Assembly: GCF_900111145.1 (NCBI RefSeq)
Contig: NZ_FOIR01000002.1
Location: forward strand, 62,001-126,000
Direction of reading: 5' to 3'
Length of the DNA: 64,000 bases
From: Roseivirga pacifica
GTDB lineage: Bacteria; Bacteroidota; Bacteroidia; Cytophagales; Cyclobacteriaceae
Position numbers and translations under genes: made by a program. The first letter of the stretch is position 1. The number at the start of each line of letters is the position of its first letter. Under the pieces are notes generated by a model. That model ran no database searches. It saw nothing but the letters and a program-made list of their open reading frames with translations, and was not told the origin of the DNA. Shown here in pieces: positions 34,106 to 42,274 of the stretch.

Positions 34106-34135
34106 GAAGGTTGACCTGAGGATGGGCCAACCTTC
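34106..34135 (+). terminator. stem-loop after the CvfB-like gene
   Basis: The perfect arms GAAGGTTG (34106-34113) and CAACCTTC (34128-34135) lie 44 bases after the stop codon. No T-run follows, so it may only mark the transcript end. Confidence 0.45.
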
Positions 34136-34295
34136 ATCTAAACTACCTATAAAACTAAAACTAACCTAAGCTAACATGAAGCTTACTGATTTTCGCAGTT
34201 GTAATAACGATTGCATTATCAATATGCGCTGTTAGGCTAGATCTGAATCGATGTTTTAAGTTATGAAATAATTTGAAAAGGGGAAATTATATTCC

Positions 34296-34323
34296 ATAAA
34301 ATTCGTTGTGCAACAAATTTTAT
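34296..34323 (-). terminator. AT-rich stem-loop after the 34376 gene
   Basis: On the minus strand ATAAAATTTGTTG pairs with CAACGAATTTTAT across a two-base centre, with a single mismatch. It lies about 50 bases beyond the stop of the minus-strand lipoprotein gene. It could be a terminator or a symmetrical binding site. Confidence 0.4.
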
Positions 34324-34375
34324 TCAGTCTTTCTTTAAATCTGCCTAATAGGTAGTAAAAATAGGTAAGCGGTAA

Positions 34376-34738
34376 CTATTTGATATTCACTTCGTTGGCA
34401 ATGCCGAGTGCTGTAAAGCGAATATAGAGTTTTCTCGGGTCGTCTGCAGTGGTCTCGCAGTCCCCACTTGGGTCAATCGCATAGATAAAGTAAGTCTGGC
34501 TACGTTCGTAAAGTTCTTCTTCATCGGGCTTACCAAATACCTTTAATATCGACTTTTGGTGTAAGCCTAAAACCTCTCGCTTCACCTCATAAATCTGGTC
34601 TACCATTTCTGTTCTTTTCAATTGGCAACCATCAGGGTCTGCAACCCAGGTTTCGGTATCGAAAGCATCGGTGTTTGCTTTTTTGGTACAAGCAGAAAAT
34701 GAAATGAATAAAATTGAAAGTAGGAGCCAGTTACGCAT
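34376..34738 (-). CDS. small lipoprotein with a possible BamE-like fold
   Basis: The product is 120 residues from the ATG at 34738. It has a lipobox (LFISFSAC) and a mature part of about 100 residues. Residues 65-90 (SILKVFGKPDEEELYERSQTYFIYAID) look like the helix-turn-strand of BamE/SmpA-type lipoproteins, where a G-x-P turn precedes aromatic strands. The resemblance is weak, and the family is only a guess. The start overlaps the sterol-desaturase stop by eight bases. A start at 34750 would add four residues. Confidence 0.7.
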   Translation of the reverse strand: MRNWLLLSILFISFSACTKKANTDAFDTETWVADPDGCQLKRTEMVDQIYEVKREVLGLHQKSILKVFGKPDEEELYERSQTYFIYAIDPSGDCETTADDPRKLYIRFTALGIANEVNIK

Positions 34739-35978
34739 GTTTTTGAGCAATTGGCTGCAAACTTACTTGGTTAGCTTTTATAAGCCAAAAAAGTGAGCCA
34801 ATCAAATACACACTGCTAACGCCAACTAGCAATGCATTGAACGATTCGAAGCCTCCAAAAAAGTAAAGCACAGCAGTGGGTACTAAAAATACCCGCAGGC
34901 CTTCGCCAATAGCAGCCCAATTTCTTCGCTCGAATAGCGCTCCAAATGTTACTGTTGAATAAATAATAAGTCCGGCTACAATGCCTTTTTCAATAAAGTT
35001 TTCGTCAAACAAGTTCATATTAAAGAGGAAAAGAGCAGTGCCAGTAAGCAGTACTACGTATTGAAATATTACATAGTAATTCATGCTAATGGTGGCTTTC
35101 TGATCGAACTTTCGATAGCCAGGCTCAATTTCGTGGGGTGCGCGGTAGCCTCCCATGTATGCAGGCAACCAACCGGGCTTTTCAATAATGTAGCGCAGTT
35201 TGTCTTTAAATTTTGGAATGCTCCGCATGTCTTTCAACATATCATTATAGTGCGAAATATTGGCCCAAACTGGATTCCAACTATTCAGGTTTTTTGTAAT
35301 ACCGTAAGTTGGTTTTTCCTCTTCGACTTTAAATGTGCCAAACAGTTTATCCCAAATTATAAAGGTACCAGCGTGGTTTTTGTCAATGTATTTTGGATTA
35401 CGGGCATGGTGTACTCTATGGTGCGATGGTGTGTTGAAAACAGCTTCGAACCACTTGGGGAGCCTGTCAATCGACTCTGTGTGGATCCAAAATTGGTACA
35501 GCAGGTTAAAGCCGGAAACTGACACCAACACAATCGGGTCGATGCCCAGCAAGGCCATTGGCGAGTAAAAGAAGAATGTCCAAATGGTTTGGGTAGAACT
35601 TTGCCTAAGCGCCACGCTCAGGTTGTATTCCTCGCTTTGGTGGTGCACGCTATGGCCGCCCCAAAACAGGTTTACTTGGTGGCTCATGCGGTGTGCCCAA
35701 TAATAGAAGAAATCGTAGGCCACAAAGGCTAATATCCAAACCAACCACGTGTTTTCAAGAGTGGTAAAGCGATATGTTTCGTAAAGAAAGGTGTAAAAAC
35801 CAATGGTGAGCACTTTTAAAAAAGCTCCGGTAACCTGTGATGTTACGCCACAATTAATGTTGGTAACCGCATCATTCAAACGGTACGATTTTGTCTGATG
35901 AATTCTGTGTGCAATCAGTTCAATTCCTATTAAAAGAAAGTAAACTGGAATAGCGATAACAGTAGGGTCTAAGCTCAT
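34731..35978 (-). CDS. sterol desaturase family (fatty acid hydroxylase) membrane protein
   Basis: The 415-residue protein from ATG 35978 (36014 would add twelve residues before the first helix) has N-terminal membrane helices and then the di-iron histidine boxes HRMSH, HSVHH and HRVHHARN of the fatty acid hydroxylase superfamily. The KHAG-like stretch DKNHAGTFIIWDKLFGTF is typical of the alkylglycerol-monooxygenase-like branch. The last 120 residues add three or four hydrophobic segments of unknown role. It probably hydroxylates or desaturates a lipid in the membrane, and the substrate is unknown. The lipoprotein gene follows with an overlap. Confidence 0.9.
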   Translation of the reverse strand: MSLDPTVIAIPVYFLLIGIELIAHRIHQTKSYRLNDAVTNINCGVTSQVTGAFLKVLTIGFYTFLYETYRFTTLENTWLVWILAFVAYDFFYYWAHRMSHQVNLFWGGHSVHHQSEEYNLSVALRQSSTQTIWTFFFYSPMALLGIDPIVLVSVSGFNLLYQFWIHTESIDRLPKWFEAVFNTPSHHRVHHARNPKYIDKNHAGTFIIWDKLFGTFKVEEEKPTYGITKNLNSWNPVWANISHYNDMLKDMRSIPKFKDKLRYIIEKPGWLPAYMGGYRAPHEIEPGYRKFDQKATISMNYYVIFQYVVLLTGTALFLFNMNLFDENFIEKGIVAGLIIYSTVTFGALFERRNWAAIGEGLRVFLVPTAVLYFFGGFESFNALLVGVSSVYLIGSLFWLIKANQVSLQPIAQKHA

Positions 35979-36116
35979 AATTGGTTTTAAACAGACCCAA
36001 TTTATGGGTTTCATTTAATACCGCAAGGGGAAATCAAACGATTGTAAGATGTAAAAATAGCCTAGCATTACGCTTTCATGTTTCTATTCGTATCTTCGCG
36101 CTCTCATTACATTACT

Positions 36117-36587
36117 ATGGATAAGTTTATAGGCTTTTTTCGCACCGTAACCTACTTGTTATTCACTGGCGCACTGCTTTGGTCTTACGCCTACATGACC
36201 CAACAGGTAACCTATCGGTTCGATCCAAATGGCTCGGCTTTGGAAGTAGTAAATAAGGATACTTACTTCTTTGGAGCGATAGCTGTTTTTTTGCTAGCCA
36301 ATATTGTTTGTAGTTGGTTTATAAATGTGCTTAAAAAGCTCAATACTACAGAAGATGGCAAAGGCTTAAGAAACCGTTCGCTTAAGCACGATTTGATTAC
36401 TTGGGTAAAAGGATTTGCTGGAGTGTTGAACCTTTTCTTTGGCTTAATTCTTTTCTTTTTAGGTTTAATGAACCTTGCTGAAAGCCGTGACGCCATGGCG
36501 TTGGGCTTCTATGTTTACTTAGGGCCAGTGCTTATTGTGGCTTGGTTTTTCTACTTGGCTTATTTGCTCGGAAAAAGAAGGGCCTAG
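36117..36587 (+). CDS. small four-helix membrane protein of unknown function
   Basis: From ATG 36117 the product has 156 residues. An in-frame ATG at 36078 adds residues without homologous character. Four hydrophobic helices are visible (VTYLLFTGALLWSYAYM, FFGAIAVFLLANIVCSWFI, VLNLFFGLILFFLGLMNLA and YVYLGPVLIVAWFFYLAYLLG), separated by a basic loop. No known family is recognised. It precedes the topoisomerase IV genes by 146 bases, which probably contain a separate promoter. Confidence 0.75.
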   Translation: MDKFIGFFRTVTYLLFTGALLWSYAYMTQQVTYRFDPNGSALEVVNKDTYFFGAIAVFLLANIVCSWFINVLKKLNTTEDGKGLRNRSLKHDLITWVKGFAGVLNLFFGLILFFLGLMNLAESRDAMALGFYVYLGPVLIVAWFFYLAYLLGKRRA

Positions 36588-36733
36588 TAATTCGCTCATT
36601 TTCAGAGCACATTTTTCTTATTTTTCCATTGCCCTTTCTTAGGGGTGCATTTTTAGAATTTTAGTTCTAACTTCCGCATTGAATTGTGCGAAAGCGCACA
36701 TCATTTATCGAACTCGAATAGTTGAAATACTGA

Positions 36734-38602
36734 ATGGCGAATCAAGCAGCGAATTATACCGAAGATAGCATTCGGTCTCTCGATTGGAAAGAACACATCA
36801 GACTTAGACCCGGAATGTACATCGGTAAACTGGGTGACGGATCGGCTCAGGATGATGGAATCTACGTTTTAGTAAAAGAAGTTATAGACAACAGTATTGA
36901 CGAACACATGATGGGCAACGGAAAGACCATTGATGTGAAAGTCTCTGAACACAAGGTGGAGGTGCGCGATTATGGTCGTGGTATTCCGCTGGGTAAGGTG
37001 GTAGACTGTGTGTCGAAGATTAATACCGGAGGTAAGTACGACTCTGGTGCCTTCCAAAAATCTGTAGGGTTAAATGGAGTGGGTACCAAAGCTGTGAACG
37101 CCTTGTCTACTTACTTCAAAGTTCAATCGTATAGAGACGGTAAAACCAAGGTTGCTGAATTCGAGCGTGGTGAAATCACCAACGATCCACCAGAAACAAC
37201 TTCGAGTGGTAGAAATGGAACATCCGTGGTTTTCAAACCCGATGAAACCATCTTTAAAAACTACCACTTCATTCCGCAGTATTTGGATGACCTTATCTGG
37301 AACTACTGTTTCCTAAATGCGGGACTTACCATCAACTTCAATGGTCAAAAGTACCATTCGGAAAAGGGACTACACGACTTGCTATCGAGAAAAACCGATG
37401 TAGATAACCTGCGCTACCCAATTATTCACCTGCGGGGTAATGATATTGAGATTGCCATGTCTCACACCAATCAGTACGGTGAAGAATACTATTCTTTCGT
37501 AAATGGTCAATACACCACACAAGGTGGAACGCACCAAGCTGCATTAAGAGAGGCTTTGGTAAAGACTATCCGCGATTTTTATGGTAAAAACTTCGATGCT
37601 ACGGATGTACGCGCCTCAATAGTTGGTGCCATTGCAGTTCGTGTGCAAGAGCCTGTGTTCGAATCGCAGACCAAGACTAAGTTGGGTTCGCAAAACGTAG
37701 CACCTGACGGCCCAACCATGCGGACTTTTGTGAATGACTTTGTTAAGAAAGAGCTTGACGATTTCTTGCACAGAAATCCTGCTGTAGCAGAGGCGCTACA
37801 AAAGCGTATCTTGCAGTCGGAGCGTGAGCGAAAAGAAATTGCCGGAATTAAAAAACTGGCCAACGACCGTGCTAAAAAGGCTAACCTTCACAATAAAAAG
37901 CTTAGGGATTGCAGAATTCACCTTGATGATAAAAAAGGTGATGAAGACATGCAAAAGGCGACAACCCTTTTTATTACTGAGGGAGATTCGGCCAGTGGTT
38001 CTATTACCAAATCGCGTAACGTACAGCTTCAGGCGGTATTTAGTTTGCGTGGTAAGCCGTTGAATTGTTTTGGTCATACCAAAAAAGTGGTGTACGAAAA
38101 CGAAGAGTTCAACTTGCTTCAGCATGCTTTGAATATAGAAGACGGGCTGGAAGGACTTCGCTATGAGCGAATAGTAATTGCGACCGATGCCGATGTGGAT
38201 GGTATGCACATTAGGCTACTGCTTTTAACTTACTTTTTGCAGTTCTTCCCCGATTTGGTGAGGAGAGGGCATGTCTACATTTTGGAAACCCCACTTTTCA
38301 GGGTTCGAAATAAGAAGGAGACAATTTACTGCTACAGCGACCAAGAGCGACAAGCTGCAATTAATAAGCTGGGCAATAAACCGGAAATCACGCGCTTTAA
38401 GGGTTTGGGTGAAATTTCTCCAGAGGAGTTCAAAAACTTTATTGGGCCAGACATGCGTCTAGAGCCAATTATTCTGAAGAAGGATACAAGTATTAAAGAC
38501 CTTTTGACTTTCTATATGGGTAAGAATACCCCAGATAGACAGACTTTTATTATCGATAATCTTAGGGTTGAAAAAGACCTTGCGGAAGAGGTAGGTGCTT
38601 AA
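36734..38602 (+). CDS. parE: type IIA DNA topoisomerase subunit B (topoisomerase IV ParE type)
   Basis: The 622-residue ATPase subunit has the GHKL ATPase site ([37 protein letters not shown]). The transducer region follows, with QTKTKLGSQ, and the TOPRIM domain has [12 protein letters not shown] and [19 protein letters not shown]. At about 620 residues it is the ParE rather than the longer GyrB form. Together with the next gene it forms the enzyme that unlinks daughter chromosomes. ParE is followed by parC after 83 bases on the same strand. Confidence 0.95.
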   Translation: MANQAANYTEDSIRSLDWKEHIRLRPGMYIGKLGDGSAQDDGIYVLVKEVIDNSIDEHMMGNGKTIDVKVSEHKVEVRDYGRGIPLGKVVDCVSKINTGGKYDSGAFQKSVGLNGVGTKAVNALSTYFKVQSYRDGKTKVAEFERGEITNDPPETTSSGRNGTSVVFKPDETIFKNYHFIPQYLDDLIWNYCFLNAGLTINFNGQKYHSEKGLHDLLSRKTDVDNLRYPIIHLRGNDIEIAMSHTNQYGEEYYSFVNGQYTTQGGTHQAALREALVKTIRDFYGKNFDATDVRASIVGAIAVRVQEPVFESQTKTKLGSQNVAPDGPTMRTFVNDFVKKELDDFLHRNPAVAEALQKRILQSERERKEIAGIKKLANDRAKKANLHNKKLRDCRIHLDDKKGDEDMQKATTLFITEGDSASGSITKSRNVQLQAVFSLRGKPLNCFGHTKKVVYENEEFNLLQHALNIEDGLEGLRYERIVIATDADVDGMHIRLLLLTYFLQFFPDLVRRGHVYILETPLFRVRNKKETIYCYSDQERQAAINKLGNKPEITRFKGLGEISPEEFKNFIGPDMRLEPIILKKDTSIKDLLTFYMGKNTPDRQTFIIDNLRVEKDLAEEVGA

Positions 38603-38685
38603 TAGTTGTCCTGCGCCATTTGTGGTGAAAAGAGCAAGAAAATTAGAACTTTAAATGTTGCGCTATTGGCGTGTTTTGAGGTAAA

Positions 38686-41367
38686 ATGGATCAAGAAAAT
38701 CTAGAAAATAACAACGAGGAAGAAAGAGAAATGCAAGACGTAATTCCTGTCTCGGGAATGTACGAAAGCTGGTTTCTCGATTACGCTTCTTATGTAATAT
38801 TGGAACGTGCCGTTCCGGCAATTGAGGATGGTTTAAAGCCTGTACAGCGTAGAATCCTCCATTCAATGAAGGAGATGGACGATGGCCGTTTTAACAAAGT
38901 GGCTAACGTTATCGGTCAAACCATGCAGTATCACCCGCACGGTGATGCCGCGATTGGAGATGCAATGGTGAACCTTGGCCAGAAGGACATCCTGATAGAA
39001 ACGCAAGGTAACTGGGGAGACGTAAGAACTGGTGATAGCGCAGCTGCACCGCGTTACATTGAGGCACGCCTTTCTAAGTTTGCGCTTGATGTGGTCTTTA
39101 ACCCACAAACTACCAATTGGCAACTCTCGTACGATGGACGTAAAAAAGAGCCAGTTACATTACCAGTTAAATTCCCGCTTTTACTTGCACAAGGAGTAGA
39201 GGGGATTGCAGTAGGCCTTTCAACCAAAATTCTTCCGCACAACTTTATAGAGCTGATTGATGCTTCTATAAAAATACTTAAAGGCAAAAAGCCAAAGGTT
39301 TACCCTGACTTTGCAACAGGGGGGATGGCCGATTTTTCTGAGTACAATGAAGGCTTGCGTGGCGGTAAAGTAAAAGTCCGTGCAAAAATTGAAGAGTACG
39401 ATAAGAAGACGCTCGTTGTTAAAGATATTCCGTTTGGAACTACCACTACTGGCCTAATCGAATCCATTATCAAAGCCAATGATAAAGGGAAAATCAAGGT
39501 AAAAAAGGTAGTTGACAACACAGCCGAGCATGTGGAGATTTTGGTGGAGCTAGCTCCTGGTCAGTCGCCAAATATTACCATCGATGCACTGTATGCTTTT
39601 ACTGATTGCGAGGTAAGCATTTCGCCAAATGCCTGTATCATTATCGATGAAAAGCCGCACTTCATTTCGGTAAATGAAATTCTTAGAATCTGTACGGATC
39701 AAACAGTAGAGCTTTTAAGAAGAGAGTTGGAGATTAGAAAAGGTGAGCTACTTGAAAAACTACTTTTCTCCTCACTTGAGAAGATTTTTATCGAGAACAG
39801 AATTTACCGAGACATTGAAGAATGTGAAACTTGGGAGGCCGTACTCGAAACAATAGATAGGGGCTTAGATCCTTATAAAAAGGATTTCTACCGCGAGATT
39901 ACTACAGACGATATCATTCGTTTGACAGAAATCAAGATCAAGCGTATTTCCAAATTCGATTCATTTAAAGCAGATGAGCTGATGCGCAAACTGCAAGATG
40001 AATTGGCTGAGGTAGAGTACCACTTGGCCAATTTGGTGGAGTTTGCTATTAGTTATTTCGAAAAATTGCTAGAGAAATACGGAAAAGGTAGAGAGCGTAA
40101 AACTGAAATTAAGTCATTCGAAAATATTGCGGCTACCGTTGTGGCTGCTAACAATGCCAAGCTATATGTAAACCGCCAAGAAGGGTTTATCGGTTACGGC
40201 ATGAAGAAGGACGAATTTGTATGCGACTGTTCTGATATTGATGACATCATCGTTTTTAGAAAGGATGGAAAGTTTCAGGTAGTACGCATTTCGGATAAAA
40301 TCTTTGTGGGAAAAGACATTATACATGTTGACGTGTTCAAGAAAAACGATGAGCGCATGGTGTATAATGCCATCTATTTGGATGGAAAAACTGGCAGAAG
40401 CATGGTGAAGCGTTTTCAGGTGCTAGCCATGACCCGCGACAAAGAATATGATATTACCAAAGGCGAAAGAGGTTCTAAACTACTTTACTTCTCTGCAAAC
40501 CCTAATGGCGAGGCGGAGCTAGTAACGGTATATTTGACTTCTGGCGCAAAGGCGAGAATCAAAGTCTTCGACTTTAGTTTTGCCGATATAGATATTAAAG
40601 GGCGTGGAGCCGGAGGAAATATTCTTACAAGGTATCCTGTTAGGAAAATCCAGCTTAAAATGGAGGGTAAGTCCACATTGGGCGGACTCGATATTTGGTA
40701 CGACCAATCTGTTGGCAGACTTAACCGCGATGAGCGAGGCGAGTTGCTCGGTAATTTCCAGGCCGAGGATAGTATTTTGGTAATCTATAATTCGGGCGAG
40801 TACGAGCTTACCAGCTTTGATTTGACAAACCGCTATGAGCCAGATAAGATCATGTACATCTCAAGGTTCGACCCGGAAGGCGTTATTACGGCTGTGCATA
40901 TTGATGGAGAAATGCAGATGTATTACATCAAGCGATTCCATGTAGAGACTTCTACCAGAGACAAGCGCTTCTTGTTTATCAATGAATCAAAAGGCTCAAA
41001 ATTGGTAACAGCTACAGCAGAGCCAGAGCCTCAGGTTGAAATCACATATTCGGTAAAAGGTTCGCGCGAGCGCCAAAAAGCAACCTATGATGCCGATATG
41101 ATGATTGATGTAAAAGGCTGGAAGGCTACCGGAAATAAGCTTTCTCCGCATAAAGTGCATAAGGTGTCGCTTATTATTACCGAAAAGCCAGAAAAGAGCA
41201 AAGAGGGGAGTGAGGAGCAAACAGAAGCTCAAGAAGCTTCAGCACAAGCTACTGAGCAGCAGGAAGCTCCAAAGGCGGCTGAGAAACCAAAACCGGCCTC
41301 AGACAGTAGTAAGAAAAAGGATGAAGACGGTAATTACAATGTAGGCGATACAATTGACTTGTTTTAA
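38686..41367 (+). CDS. parC: type IIA DNA topoisomerase subunit A (topoisomerase IV ParC type)
   Basis: The 893-residue DNA-cleaving subunit begins with MYESWFLDYASYVI and VQRRILHSM. The active-site tyrosine lies in AAPRYIEARLS. After the tower and coiled coil (about 330-480) comes the beta-pinwheel domain with degenerate GyrA-box-like repeats, in place of the canonical gyrase box. A final 60 residues are low-complexity, rich in Glu, Ala, Pro and Lys (from about 840), and end in DTIDLF. The tail is a likely disordered interaction segment. It pairs with the upstream parE gene. Confidence 0.93.
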   Translation: MDQENLENNNEEEREMQDVIPVSGMYESWFLDYASYVILERAVPAIEDGLKPVQRRILHSMKEMDDGRFNKVANVIGQTMQYHPHGDAAIGDAMVNLGQKDILIETQGNWGDVRTGDSAAAPRYIEARLSKFALDVVFNPQTTNWQLSYDGRKKEPVTLPVKFPLLLAQGVEGIAVGLSTKILPHNFIELIDASIKILKGKKPKVYPDFATGGMADFSEYNEGLRGGKVKVRAKIEEYDKKTLVVKDIPFGTTTTGLIESIIKANDKGKIKVKKVVDNTAEHVEILVELAPGQSPNITIDALYAFTDCEVSISPNACIIIDEKPHFISVNEILRICTDQTVELLRRELEIRKGELLEKLLFSSLEKIFIENRIYRDIEECETWEAVLETIDRGLDPYKKDFYREITTDDIIRLTEIKIKRISKFDSFKADELMRKLQDELAEVEYHLANLVEFAISYFEKLLEKYGKGRERKTEIKSFENIAATVVAANNAKLYVNRQEGFIGYGMKKDEFVCDCSDIDDIIVFRKDGKFQVVRISDKIFVGKDIIHVDVFKKNDERMVYNAIYLDGKTGRSMVKRFQVLAMTRDKEYDITKGERGSKLLYFSANPNGEAELVTVYLTSGAKARIKVFDFSFADIDIKGRGAGGNILTRYPVRKIQLKMEGKSTLGGLDIWYDQSVGRLNRDERGELLGNFQAEDSILVIYNSGEYELTSFDLTNRYEPDKIMYISRFDPEGVITAVHIDGEMQMYYIKRFHVETSTRDKRFLFINESKGSKLVTATAEPEPQVEITYSVKGSRERQKATYDADMMIDVKGWKATGNKLSPHKVHKVSLIITEKPEKSKEGSEEQTEAQEASAQATEQQEAPKAAEKPKPASDSSKKKDEDGNYNVGDTIDLF

Positions 41368-41458
41368 CAAGTAAGGGTAGCGCTAGTATTAACTGTTTGA
41401 TAATTAAGGTTAAAGAGATTTAAGGAGTGTTTATCTCCGAAAATTATTGTTACACATT

Positions 41459-41495
41459 AAAAGCTGTTTTGCCATAGGTAAGACAGCTTTTGTTT
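41459..41495 (+). terminator. stem-loop between parC and the RNA methyltransferase gene
   Basis: The perfect arms AAAAGCTGT (41459-41467) and ACAGCTTTT (41483-41491) are followed by GTTTT. The stem ends only five bases before the methyltransferase start codon, so it may be both the parC terminator and a regulatory leader of the next gene. Confidence 0.6.
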
Positions 41496-41496
41496 T

Positions 41497-42192
41497 ATGG
41501 ATAGAGAGAAAGTAAGGCAACTAACCACAATGCTTGAGGCATACGTTACGGAGAATAAAATCCGTTTGATCGATCAAGTATTGGCTAAGCGAACCAGACA
41601 CTTGACCGTGGTTTTAGAGGATATTTACCATGCTCAAAACGCCAGTGCCGTAATGCGTACTTGCGACTGTTTTGGTATTCAAGACCTATACGTTACCCAA
41701 AACCTGCACGATTATAATGTGAATCCAAATGTGGTTCGAGGTGCTTCTAAATGGACCACTTTGCACAAGTATGAAAGGGAAGAGGATAGTATAAACAAGT
41801 GCATTGCTGATTTAAAAAAGAAAAATTATCGCATAGTGGGTACAACCCCAAACCCTGAAAGTGCATCTATACATACATTAAACATTGAGGAAAGAACGGC
41901 AGTTATTTTCGGTACGGAGAAGCAAGGCTTGAGCGATTATGCCAAAGCCAATGTGGACGAACTAATTCACATACCAATGCATGGATTTACCGAATCGTTC
42001 AATATTTCGGTGAGCGCAGCATTGATTCTGAACGAGTTAACCTCGCGACTCCATAACAGCGAAATTGATTGGCGTTTAACCCAAGAGGAGAAAGAAGACT
42101 TGAAATTTGAATGGTATCAGAATATCGTCAAACGCTCAGACCTTTTAATAAATATCTTTTTGAAGGAACATTCTGAAAAAATTGATGGTTAA
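41497..42192 (+). CDS. TrmH-family tRNA/rRNA 2'-O-methyltransferase
   Basis: The 231-residue SPOUT-fold methyltransferase has the classical motifs of the TrmH group: motif 1 with HNASAVMRTCDCFGIQ-like AQNASAVMRTCDCFGIQ, motif 2 IFGTEKQGLSDYA and motif 3 IPMHGFTESFNISVSAALIL. These bind AdoMet in the knotted fold. It methylates the ribose of a tRNA or rRNA nucleotide. The TrmH (Gm18) assignment is likely from length and motifs but not proven. A stem-loop lies just before the start. Confidence 0.9.
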   Translation: MDREKVRQLTTMLEAYVTENKIRLIDQVLAKRTRHLTVVLEDIYHAQNASAVMRTCDCFGIQDLYVTQNLHDYNVNPNVVRGASKWTTLHKYEREEDSINKCIADLKKKNYRIVGTTPNPESASIHTLNIEERTAVIFGTEKQGLSDYAKANVDELIHIPMHGFTESFNISVSAALILNELTSRLHNSEIDWRLTQEEKEDLKFEWYQNIVKRSDLLINIFLKEHSEKIDG

Positions 42193-42274
42193 GCTCGAAA
42201 TCTTCAAACTAAAAATTACTTTTTTCAACTTTGTATCGTTTACCAAGAAACTACCGAGGAACTAAAAATTAGCT

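Larger units (their letters stand above)
34062..34375. other. 314-base intergenic region with two stem-loops and no gene
   Basis: The region lies between a plus-strand and a minus-strand gene that converge. It has a GAAGGTTG/CAACCTTC hairpin near the CvfB gene and an A+T-rich stem near the other. A run of small AT-rich stretches lies between, with no coding frame or promoter-like box that I can support. Confidence 0.7.

Noticed and set aside
36734..41367. DNA gyrase GyrB/GyrA instead of topoisomerase IV
   Set aside because: Subunit B is of short ParE length and subunit A lacks a clear canonical GyrA-box. Gyrase would be longer in B and have the box. A gyrase label cannot be fully excluded without the other pair in the genome.
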